Below, in pieces: positions 57,380 to 64,000 of a stretch of 64,000 nt of DNA. Origin of the DNA: Sorangium cellulosum (GTDB lineage Bacteria; Myxococcota_A; Polyangia; Polyangiales; Polyangiaceae); contig NZ_CP012673.1 of the NCBI RefSeq assembly GCF_002950945.1, positions 11,957,501-12,021,500 of the forward strand. The letters run 5' to 3'. Both the position numbers and the translations under genes were made by a program. Below the pieces are notes generated by a model. That model was not told where the DNA came from. It saw only the letters and a program-made list of their open reading frames with translations, and did not search any database. Within the stretch, counting starts at the first letter, position 1. Every line of letters starts with the position of its first letter.

Positions 57380-57745
57380 CTGCCGAGGAATGCGGCGTGA
57401 CGGTAGCCGCAGCGGCTTCTTCACCTGGACGATCTGAAACGTCCCGCCCCCGAGCAGGCAGCCGTCCCCATCTCTGCTCCTCACCCGCACCTCGGGCCCC
57501 CGCGACAGGACGAACTCCAGCATCATCGGCGCGTGGTCGATGACCATCCCCGCCGCCCGCTCCCACCGGCATCGCGCGGCGGTGAGGGAGATGCCAGAGC
57601 GTAGGGTGGAGGCGCTGATGAGGCCCGTGTTCCCCCGCACGTCCCAGCGCCCCCGGCGCTCGAACGGGATGGGGGTCTCGGTGGGAGCGGCGCCCTGGAG
57701 GACCCCGAGCGTGAACGACTCGAGGTCGCGCTCGCTGCCGTCCAT
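57380..57745 (-). CDS. Possible small or degraded gene (low confidence)
   Basis: A minus-strand frame starts at ATG 57745 behind GAGGAG and reads protein-like for about 115 residues (SFTLGVLQGAAPTETPIPFE, LISASTLRSGISLTAA, MVIDHAPMMLEFVLSRG, CLLGGGTFQIVQVKKPL). Beyond about 57400 the frame turns Arg/Pro-rich and stays open to 56423, where it would run opposite the SemiSWEET gene, so the real 3' end is lost or frame-shifted. Family not recognised. It may be a gene remnant. Confidence 0.3.
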
Positions 57746-58136
57746 GTTCATCTCCTCATGTAGACGTCGTAGCACGCGCCGGCGCGTGCCCGCGCGACGC
57801 GGGCGCTCCCGCGGAGCAGGAGTGTACCGCAGGCTTAGCAAGGCGGCGATCGTGCTCACGGCCTCCCCGGGGGCGGATCTTTCTTGGCGACGAGGTGGTG
57901 AGAAGCAACCGAGCAGAGCGGCTTCGACGCCGAGATGGCCTGATGCGGTGATGGCCGGATCCCTGCGCGAGCGACACATGCCGGTCGCTTGCCTTCGGGA
58001 AAACCCTGGTCAGGCCTGGAGGGGGATGCCGTCGATCCCTCCAGCCCGGGGCTCCGGCGCCGCGCTGCATTCATGATCTCTGCTCGGCGCTTCGCGCTGT
58101 GTGCGGCCCCGAGCACGACCTCGAAAGGACCGTGGG
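57746..58136. other. Intergenic region upstream of the 121-residue protein gene
   Basis: About 390 bases between the candidate remnant start and the next gene. Both strands lack a convincing coding frame or repeat. Mixed base composition with an AT-richer patch near 57930-57990. Confidence 0.3.
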
Positions 58137-58502
58137 ATGGCGAAGATCCCCGTGTACGAGACGTTCTGCACGTCGGATATCGAGGCGCTGCTCGATTCCG
58201 GCATCACCGTCAATCTCGCGTTCGACGCGTCCCACAACAAGCAGGAGAAGTCGGTCCACCTCGAGTTGCTTATCGACGCCAGCCACCAGGCGATCCAGCT
58301 GCTCAGGAGCCGCCACAACGACACGTACATCAAGCTGAAGGGCGCGTTGATACAGGGCGAGGGCACCTACAAGCTCGAGTGTCACCATATCGAGCAGGGG
58401 ATCGTCGACAGCTCGCCGAAGTCCTACGAGATCCGCCAGAACCGCGCGATCGTGCGGCACGGCGACGTCGGCACCGTCATCCAAGACATCGCCTGGTGGT
58501 GA
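58137..58502 (+). CDS. Hypothetical 121-residue protein
   Basis: Starts at ATG 58137 with AAAGGA upstream. The sequence is coherent (MAKIPVYETFCTSDIEALLD, VNLAFDASHNKQEKSVHLEL, LIDASHQAIQLLRSRHNDTY, YKLECHHIEQGIVDSSPKSY) with alternating strands and no signal peptide or membrane segment, so it is probably a small cytosolic domain. The gene stands alone between the degraded frame and the split toxin gene. Family not recognised. Confidence 0.6.
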   Translation: MAKIPVYETFCTSDIEALLDSGITVNLAFDASHNKQEKSVHLELLIDASHQAIQLLRSRHNDTYIKLKGALIQGEGTYKLECHHIEQGIVDSSPKSYEIRQNRAIVRHGDVGTVIQDIAWW

Positions 58503-59066
58503 GGGCGGCGCCTGCGGCGCGCCTCATTTCGGTGTCACGTGCACACGCGCTAGCACCAAACGCCGCGAAGTTGTCGGTGAACGCTCAGCGCGGCACCGAG
58601 GCGTTTGGTGCTAGGGTGAGCTCGCCGCGAGCGCTGGCTTCGTCCCTGAGCCGAGGACGCCCGCGCGGCGCGTCGAGCGGCGGCCGGCGCGGCCCGATGC
58701 GGCACGATGCGCTGTCCACGGCGGCCCGACCGCGGGTGGGCCGGCCGCTCGCACGCGAGGCGAGCTGGATCGACCGGGACAGCCCGCGCTTCGGGAGCAG
58801 GTCGAGCGCCGCATCATGCGGTCGAGCCCCCCGGGCACCGGGCTCGACTGCAGCGACGCGCCTCCCGTAGGGCCGGTGAGCCGCGCGATTTCATAACATC
58901 GACGGGCTGGCAATCACTCCCGATGACATCAGTGAAGCCGTGGCGCTCGACATCCTCCCCGGGGACTAGCACGCGGTTTACCTGCTGCGCCTTTGACGGC
59001 AATACGAAGCTATGCGTAATTGGCCGCCAAAATATCCTTACACCAACGGTAAGGATGAAGGAAGTT
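58503..59066. other. Intergenic region with inverted repeat and toxin-gene promoter zone
   Basis: About 560 bases. The first part holds a 15-bp perfect inverted repeat (listed separately). From about 58880 the sequence becomes much more AT-rich (TGCGTAATTGGCC, AAATATCC) up to the split toxin gene, which suggests a promoter; TTGACG at 58993-58998 is a possible -35 without a clear -10. Confidence 0.4.
58550..58614. repeat. Perfect 15-bp inverted repeat
   Basis: CTAGCACCAAACGCC (58550-58564) and its exact reverse complement (58600-58614) enclose 35 bases. It begins 48 bases after the stop of the 121-residue gene. No T tract. It may be a terminator or a small dispersed palindrome. Confidence 0.8.
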
Positions 59067-60689
59067 ATGAGGACTCCCAGAAGCCGGCGCACACGTGCGC
59101 CCTCGGCCGTGCACGCGCGCGCGACGCGGCGATGCGCCTCGGCCCGGCGAGAGCGCTCTATCTCTCTCGCGGGGTTATGCCTTACCGCCTGTGTGCTCGC
59201 CGTCACGGCGTGCTCGGACTCGCCGCGCGATCCGAGGATGTCTCCCCTGGATGGCGACTTCGATATCGAAGGGCCCGTCTTCCCCGAAGGGGACCTGCTC
59301 GGCACGCTCTGCCCGGACTACGACCCCAAAGCGCTCCCCGACGACCTGCCGCGCTCCGAGACGGCCGCCGCGGGCGCGATCGACGGATCCTTCTCGGTCT
59401 CGAGCACCGGCGAGGCGACGTACACGATGCTGCTCTCCGTTCCGCCGGGGCGTGTTGGCATGCAGCCGGAGCTCGCGGTGAGCTACGACAGCTCGGGCGG
59501 AGAGGGTGTGCTCGGCATGGGGTTCTCCGTGACGGGGCTGTCCGCGGTGGCCCGGTGCCCGCGCACGGTGGCGCAGGACGACGAGATCCGGGCCGTTCGT
59601 TACGATGAGGACGACGCGCTCTGCCTCGATGGGAGGCGCCTGGTCGAGGTGGGCCGCGCGGGGGATCTCGTGGAGTACCGCACGTTCCCGGATACCTTTA
59701 CCAAGGTGATCGCCAGCTACGAGGGCTCGAACCTGGAAAAAGGCCCGGCGTTCCTCCGCGCGTACACGAAGTCAGGGCGGATCGTGGAGTACGGGAACGC
59801 GCCGAGCGGCCGGGTCATGGGCAAACACGGCGTCGTCCGCGCGTGGTGGGTGACGCGCGTGAGCGACCGCTACGGAAACACGATGGACACGCGGTACAAG
59901 AGCGAGGAGCACCCGACGGAGAAGTACACCGTCGAGCACGCGCCGCTGCGGATCGAGTACACCGGGCATCCGTCGGCCCCGGCGACGCGGGCTGTGGAGT
60001 TCGTGTACAGCGCGCCGCAGTCGGAGGGGCGCGTGCTCTACTCGCGCGGGATGGCGCTACGGAGCTCGTGGCGCCTCGACCAGATCCGGATGCTCGGGCC
60101 GGGCGACGCGCTCGTCCGGAATTACCGCTTCTCGTTCGCCGACGCGCCCGCGACAGGGCGGCGGCTGCTCCAGCAGGCCGAGGAGTGCGCGCCGGGCGGC
60201 GTGTGCAAGCCGCCGACACGCTTCGGGTGGCACCACGGCACGAAGGGGTTTGCCTGGCGGCCGACGCCGCTCGCGGTCCCCACGGCCGATCGCGGCAGCA
60301 GCATGCTGATGGACGCAACGGGTGACGGGCTCGACGACATCGTGATGTCCGACGGCGAGCTCTGGCTGTACGACGGCGTCGAGGTGCCGCTGACCGCCTG
60401 GTTCCTCGCTCCGAACCTGCTGTCGGAGGGGGTCTCGACCGCCTTCAACGTCGACAGGCTGGTGGCCGAGGTCACCCACTTCGAGCCATCCACGCCCTTC
60501 CAGCCCGAAGTCGGCACGCCGATCGACTACAACCAGGATGGGCTCACCGAGATCGACCAGCCATGGTGCGCTCCAAGTTGGGTGGTTTATGTTCGTCCGC
60601 TGCCAAGCCCGGTCGCACGCATTCGCGATCTGCCCGCAGCGACGGCAGCATCCTACCCCCTTGACAGCATGACGGCGCGCTCTTTGTGA
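59067..60689 (+). CDS. SpvB-type toxin-related gene, 5' part (interrupted)
   Basis: An exported Tc/Rhs/SpvB-like protein cut by an inserted element. The N-terminus has a lipoprotein-type signal (LAGLCLTACVLAVTAC with Cys after VTA). The SpvB N-terminal domain starts at GSFSVSSTGEATYTMLLSVP, PGRVGMQPELAVSYDSSGGE, GVLGMGFSVTGLSAVARCPR, followed by DRYGNTMDTRY, and an FG-GAP-like repeat ending at TPIDYNQDGLTEID (60557). The next 43 codons to the stop at 60689 derive from the insertion. The start is ATG 59067 with AAGGAA upstream; 59055 is an alternative. SpvB-type proteins belong to toxin complexes or polymorphic toxins; the C-terminal effector lies beyond the window. Confidence 0.82.
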   Translation: MRTPRSRRTRAPSAVHARATRRCASARRERSISLAGLCLTACVLAVTACSDSPRDPRMSPLDGDFDIEGPVFPEGDLLGTLCPDYDPKALPDDLPRSETAAAGAIDGSFSVSSTGEATYTMLLSVPPGRVGMQPELAVSYDSSGGEGVLGMGFSVTGLSAVARCPRTVAQDDEIRAVRYDEDDALCLDGRRLVEVGRAGDLVEYRTFPDTFTKVIASYEGSNLEKGPAFLRAYTKSGRIVEYGNAPSGRVMGKHGVVRAWWVTRVSDRYGNTMDTRYKSEEHPTEKYTVEHAPLRIEYTGHPSAPATRAVEFVYSAPQSEGRVLYSRGMALRSSWRLDQIRMLGPGDALVRNYRFSFADAPATGRRLLQQAEECAPGGVCKPPTRFGWHHGTKGFAWRPTPLAVPTADRGSSMLMDATGDGLDDIVMSDGELWLYDGVEVPLTAWFLAPNLLSEGVSTAFNVDRLVAEVTHFEPSTPFQPEVGTPIDYNQDGLTEIDQPWCAPSWVVYVRPLPSPVARIRDLPAATAASYPLDSMTARSL

Positions 60690-60702
60690 TGAGCGCGCCG
60701 TC
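60671..60702 (-). terminator. Hairpin downstream of the recombinase gene
   Basis: GACGGCGCGCTC (60671-60682) pairs exactly with 60691-60702 across an 8-base loop. It lies 27 bases past the stop of the minus-strand recombinase and would serve as its terminator and shield the host gene. Confidence 0.6.
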
Positions 60703-60728
60703 TGATCGGACCGTACGGCTCGGCTGCG

Positions 60729-62852
60729 TTAGCCCGTCTGCACTCCTTGCGGCCGCCGCCTGCGCCGGGCCGTGCGCAGCGCCGCCAGACGCTCGCGCTC
60801 CTTCTCGTCCGCCCGGAGGATCCAGAGGCCGTGCACGTGCTCGGACTGCACCTTGCGCGCCTGGACCTTGCCGCGCAGGACCCAGCTGTACAAGGTGATG
60901 CGCGACATACCCAACTCGTCGGCGAGTGCCGGCAACGTCCACTCGTGCGCCTTGAGCTTCTCCGGCAGTGGACGCGGGGTGCGCATGTCGCGGTCGCCCT
61001 TCTTCGACGCCAGCAGCGAGTTGACCATCGACGCGTTGAAGGTCTCGCGGCGCCTCGCCGGGCGCCATGCCTCCGCGTTCAGTGCGTCGGCCACCCCCTG
61101 AAACGTCTTTCCTTCCTGCCGCAGCTGCTCGGCGCGGCACACCAGGTCGTCGTAGTAACTGAGCTGGGACAGCTTGCCGACGGGCCGCGTCAGGGTCGTG
61201 GTGGTCTCGTGGCCCCCGGCCCAGCGCAACGTCATTTGTACCTGTTCGCTGTTCCCCACGACCGTGAGGCACGCCTCTTCCAGCATCTGGCGAACCACCT
61301 CCTTGCGTTGCTCGTTCGTCGTTGTCGGGCTGTTCCAGAGCCTTGGAAGCTCCGTCGCCAGCGCCTGGATCGCCGAGCGATCCGCTTCGGTCAGCGAGGT
61401 CGGACGCTCCGCCTGGGCACGCCGGTGGTCCTCCTGCAACGTCTGCTCGGCGCCCAGGAGCTCCTCGAGGGCGCGCTCGAGGGTGCGTGCCACGAGGCGG
61501 TTCTCGGGTTCGACCGCGTCATACTGCCGACGCGCACGCTGCACCTCGTAGCGCGCACGTTCCAGCCGCTGCTGCCAGAGCTGCTCCTCTCGGACACGCT
61601 CGCGCTCCATGTCGGCGGCAACGGCCAGGCTCACCTCCAACGCGGAGGGCTCGAGGGCGCGAAGCACGAGCGCCTCGACAACACGGTCGACGGCTCGCGC
61701 CGCGATGCTCTGGCACAGGGGGGCACCGTAGACAGCCGCGTCATGAACGCAGACGTACCGCGGGTTGCCCTCGCTGTATTGCACCACCATTCGGTGACCA
61801 CAGCGACCGCACCTCAGCAGACCCGCCAGGAACGTCGACCCCTTGCGCGCAACGCCGCGCGCGACGTTGCGATTGAGCTCCAGCTGGCGCAGGTTCTGCT
61901 CGTACTGCTCCCACGAGATGTACGCCGGGAGCCGGTCACGCAGGCACACGGTCCACTGGTTCACGGACGCAATCCTTCGTCCAGTTGCGCGGCGACCCGG
62001 GCGCTTGGTACGCGGATCGACGCGTCGTCGCCCGTAGGCGTAGGCGCCCGCGTAGATCGGGTTCTTGAACGTTTCCTGCAGCCTCGTGCGGTTGGGGCGC
62101 ACCCAGCGCAGCTGCCCCTTGTCCGGACCCGACGCGACCCGGAGGGGCAACTTCAGGTCGTGCTCGACGAGGTAGCAGAGCACGCCCTGGACCGTGCCGC
62201 GGATCTTGAATTGCTCGAAGAGCAGATCGACGACGCAGCGCACCTGCTCGTCGGGATCCTTGACGATCTCGCCCGACGGGCGCCTGACATAGCCGAACGC
62301 CAGGAGCGTCCCGAGCTCGCCGCGCTGCGCCTTGGCGAGCTTGCCGGCGTGCATCCTCTGCTTGATGACGTGCAACTCGGCTTCGCTGATCGTGCCCTTG
62401 AGCCCGAGCACGAGCCGATCGTTGTAGTTTGCGGGATCGTAGACGCCGTCGAGATCGCACAGCAGCGTCCCAAACAGCGCGCAAACCTCGATCAACTGGT
62501 GCCAGTCGCGGCAGCTGCGCGCCAGACGTGACATCTGGAAGCCGATGATGATGCCGACATGATCGAGGCCGACCTCCGCGACGAGGCGTTGGAAGCCGGG
62601 GCGCCCCTCGGCGTTCGTGGCCGTGCGCCCCTGATCGTCGTCGATGACGAGCACACGTTCGCGTGACCAACCGAGGGCGACGGCGTGCTCGGCGAGGTCG
62701 TACTGCACGCGTGCCGACTCCGGATGGTGTACGATCTGGCTCGGATGCGACTGCCGCACGTAGACGATCGCCAGTCGCTCGACATGCCGCGGCCCGATCT
62801 TGGACGAGGCGACCGCCGCACCGGCGCGCCGCTCACCGGCGCCGGCGTTCAT
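60729..62852 (-). CDS. Large serine recombinase with C-terminal helix-turn-helix
   Basis: 707 residues. N-terminal resolvase domain with the nucleophile in AIVYVRQSHPSQ (S35) and the Arg motif FQMSRLARSCRDW; the helical Recombinase domain (AFGYVRRPSGEIVKDPDEQV, FKNPIYAGAYAYGRRRVDPR); a zinc-ribbon domain (LLRCGRCGHRM, YVCVHDA, APLCQSIAARAVDRVVEAL); a coiled coil; and an extra C-terminal helix-turn-helix (WTLPALADELGMSRITLYSW, VLRGKVQARKV) uncommon in phage integrases. It joins short att sites without host factors. ATG 62852 has GGAGGTG four bases away. It is the only gene of the element that splits the SpvB-type gene. Confidence 0.92.
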   Translation of the reverse strand: MNAGAGERRAGAAVASSKIGPRHVERLAIVYVRQSHPSQIVHHPESARVQYDLAEHAVALGWSRERVLVIDDDQGRTATNAEGRPGFQRLVAEVGLDHVGIIIGFQMSRLARSCRDWHQLIEVCALFGTLLCDLDGVYDPANYNDRLVLGLKGTISEAELHVIKQRMHAGKLAKAQRGELGTLLAFGYVRRPSGEIVKDPDEQVRCVVDLLFEQFKIRGTVQGVLCYLVEHDLKLPLRVASGPDKGQLRWVRPNRTRLQETFKNPIYAGAYAYGRRRVDPRTKRPGRRATGRRIASVNQWTVCLRDRLPAYISWEQYEQNLRQLELNRNVARGVARKGSTFLAGLLRCGRCGHRMVVQYSEGNPRYVCVHDAAVYGAPLCQSIAARAVDRVVEALVLRALEPSALEVSLAVAADMERERVREEQLWQQRLERARYEVQRARRQYDAVEPENRLVARTLERALEELLGAEQTLQEDHRRAQAERPTSLTEADRSAIQALATELPRLWNSPTTTNEQRKEVVRQMLEEACLTVVGNSEQVQMTLRWAGGHETTTTLTRPVGKLSQLSYYDDLVCRAEQLRQEGKTFQGVADALNAEAWRPARRRETFNASMVNSLLASKKGDRDMRTPRPLPEKLKAHEWTLPALADELGMSRITLYSWVLRGKVQARKVQSEHVHGLWILRADEKERERLAALRTARRRRRPQGVQTG

Positions 62853-63147
62853 TGCTCACCTCCGCGGCGTGCGAAGACACCTGCAGAGCTCCGCGCACCA
62901 TCGCGCCCAGCAGCACGAGGAGCCGGCATCGACGAGACGGGGGAAGGCTGGCCCAGCACAGGGGCAGGGACAGCGGCGTGTTCGGGCCGGGGTTTTTCAT
63001 CCCGCAGTTTCAACCAGCACGTCAGCGCCAGCAGGCGAGCCACGGCGACGATAGGCGCGGGCAAGGAAGACGGAGAGGGTGGAGGTACGGGAGGATGGGG
63101 AGGTGTAAACGGCTTCGCTTGACGCTGTTTACGGACGGTGGATCGAC
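62853..63147. other. Upstream part of the inserted element
   Basis: About 295 bases between the recombinase start and the right border. GTAAAC (63106-63111) and GTTTAC (63127-63132) form an inverted pair near the right border and might be recombinase-binding arms. No gene on either strand is supported. Confidence 0.4.
62857..62863 (-). promoter_or_regulatory. Ribosome binding site of the recombinase gene
   Basis: GGAGGTG on the minus strand, four bases from ATG 62852; a near-ideal site that fixes the start. Confidence 0.75.
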
Positions 63148-64000
63148 ATCTTCCTGCACGACCTGCAGGGGCGATGGCCGGACTGGCACGTCCTCCTCGC
63201 GGAGCGCGAGGGCAACTTCATGCGCCACGACACCGAGGTCACGCGCATGTACCCGCTCTTCTCGGCGTGGACGCCGGGCCGCATCGAGACCCCGGCGCAT
63301 TCGGCGCACCTGGCCGACGTCGACGGCGACGGGGTCTCCGACCTCATCCAGTGCGCCGAGGACGGCATCAGCCGGGGCTGGTGGGTGCACCTGTGGCGCC
63401 CCGAGGGGCCGGAGGGGCCCGGGTTCGAGCCGATGCCGAGCCCGGTCCCCGCGCTGTACGGGTATCCGTGCAACGCGGACCTGCACACGGTGGACGCGGA
63501 CAGCGACGGCAAGGTCGATCTGCTCGTGCACACGGGTACGTTGATCGACGGGGTGACGGTGAGCTTCGGCACCACGTATGACGCTGTGACGTACAAGCGC
63601 CCGGGCGCATGGTCGATCACCCCCACCGGCCTCCCGGTCCTGCTCCCCGGCGGCCGCATGCTCTTCCTCGACGTGAACGGCGACGGCCTGCCCGACGCGG
63701 TCCAGACCGGCCTTCCGGACCGGCAGCTGCGCACCTATATGAACACCGGCGACGGGTTCGCCGCTGCCGTGAACAGCCTGCCCGAGCTCTGGCTCGAGGC
63801 CGACCGGTTCATGAACCTCGCCGTGCCGATCGACTGGAACGACGACGGCCGCCAGGACCTGCTCATGCCGCTGCGGGAGCCGGGCGGCGTGCCCGCGTGG
63901 ATGATCCTCGAGTCGACGGGGACGGTCGGAGACGGCACCTTCAGGCTGGTGGAATCGCACCTGCCGGTCGAGCTCCTCATGCTCGACGCCGAGATTACGC
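63148..64000 (+). pseudogene. SpvB-type toxin-related gene, 3' part (separated by the insertion; runs off the right edge)
   Basis: Coding continues in one open frame from 63148 to the edge: IFLHDLQGRWPDWHVLLAER, HLADVDGDGVSDLIQCAEDG, HTVDADSDGKVDLLVHTGTL, MLFLDVNGDGLPDAVQTGLP, VPIDWNDDGRQDLLMPLREP. These are FG-GAP/VCBS repeats, the expected middle part of an SpvB-type protein. A stop (TAA at about 63106) lies in the same frame just upstream inside the element, and no ribosome-binding site or start is seen, so it cannot be translated on its own. VPIDWNDDGRQDLL repeats the same motif found at the split (TPIDYNQDGLTEID), confirming that it belongs to the same gene. Confidence 0.8.

Larger units (their letters stand above)
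60558..63147. mobile_element. 2.59-kb serine-recombinase element inserted in the SpvB-type gene
   Basis: The element carries one gene, a large serine recombinase on the minus strand, and about 295 bases upstream of it. GATCGAC occurs at both borders (60551-60557 and 63141-63147). Joining the flanks at this repeat gives ...DGLTEID then IFLHDLQGRWPDW..., an uninterrupted reading frame. No terminal inverted repeat was seen, in line with att-site integration rather than transposition with IS-type ends. Boundaries are inferred and could shift by up to seven bases within the repeat. Confidence 0.8.

Noticed and set aside
60558..63147. IS-type ends (terminal inverted repeats) on the inserted element
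   Set aside because: Left and right ends share only the 7-bp direct repeat; no inverted ends were seen, which fits a serine recombinase instead.

Overview
The window looks like chromosomal DNA of a large-genome myxobacterium, most likely of the Sorangium/Polyangium group. It has very high GC with strong G/C third-position bias, many Ser/Thr protein kinases, PEGA and TPR proteins, MopE-type Cys/Asp repeat proteins, an AgmX/PglI-type C-terminal domain, an ADYC-domain lipoprotein, a MYXO-CTERM-like anchor, and many short Cys-rich or Gly-rich lipoproteins. I saw no rRNA, tRNA, CRISPR array or PKS/NRPS cluster. Most genes are single or in two- or three-gene runs, often with GTGA stop/start overlaps.

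Layout. 1-10 kb: tail of an envelope protein, a Cys-rich secreted protein, quinolinate synthase (nadA), a small DUF3634-like membrane protein, an ABC1/UbiB-like kinase, a membrane Ser/Thr kinase with a 13-residue repeat tract, a MopE-type beta-propeller lipoprotein and an RNase R-type exonuclease. 10-16 kb: an FHA protein facing a coupled pair made of a pseudokinase-kinase membrane protein and a TPR/PEGA outer-membrane-like protein. 16-24 kb: a di-haem cytochrome c peroxidase homologue, a bacterial caleosin (EF-hand haem protein typical of plants and fungi), a GT87 mannosyltransferase, a PIN protein and a MYXO-CTERM-like MopE protein. 23-35 kb: metabolic and signalling genes (aldo/keto reductase, GH2 beta-mannosidase, PAS histidine kinase, cobalamin-binding protein, SDR, AgmX-domain protein, GFA enzyme, LOG protein, Gly-rich lipoprotein).

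35-47 kb: a Uma2 protein and a 1518-residue protein fusing a HEAT-like N-terminal half to a PgsB/CapB-like amide ligase, then a tandem pair of PPC-type lipoproteins, a zinc metallopeptidase, a lipid-anchored peroxiredoxin, a long inverted-repeat/heptamer region and an ADYC lipoprotein. 47-57 kb: a giant kinase-STAND NTPase-FGE protein next to a CPA1 cation/proton antiporter with a separate TrkA-type regulator, then a TPR protein, a small charged lipoprotein, a hemerythrin and a SemiSWEET. 

58-64 kb: an SpvB/Rhs-type toxin-related gene is split by a 2.59-kb element carrying one large serine recombinase. A 7-bp direct repeat (GATCGAC) lies at both junctions, and joining the flanks at this repeat restores one uninterrupted reading frame. 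This is the strongest candidate for a notable mobile or programmed-rearrangement system here. The HEAT/PgsB fusion, the caleosin and the pseudokinase-kinase/PEGA pair are the next most unusual items. All functional calls come from motif recognition only; no database search was run.
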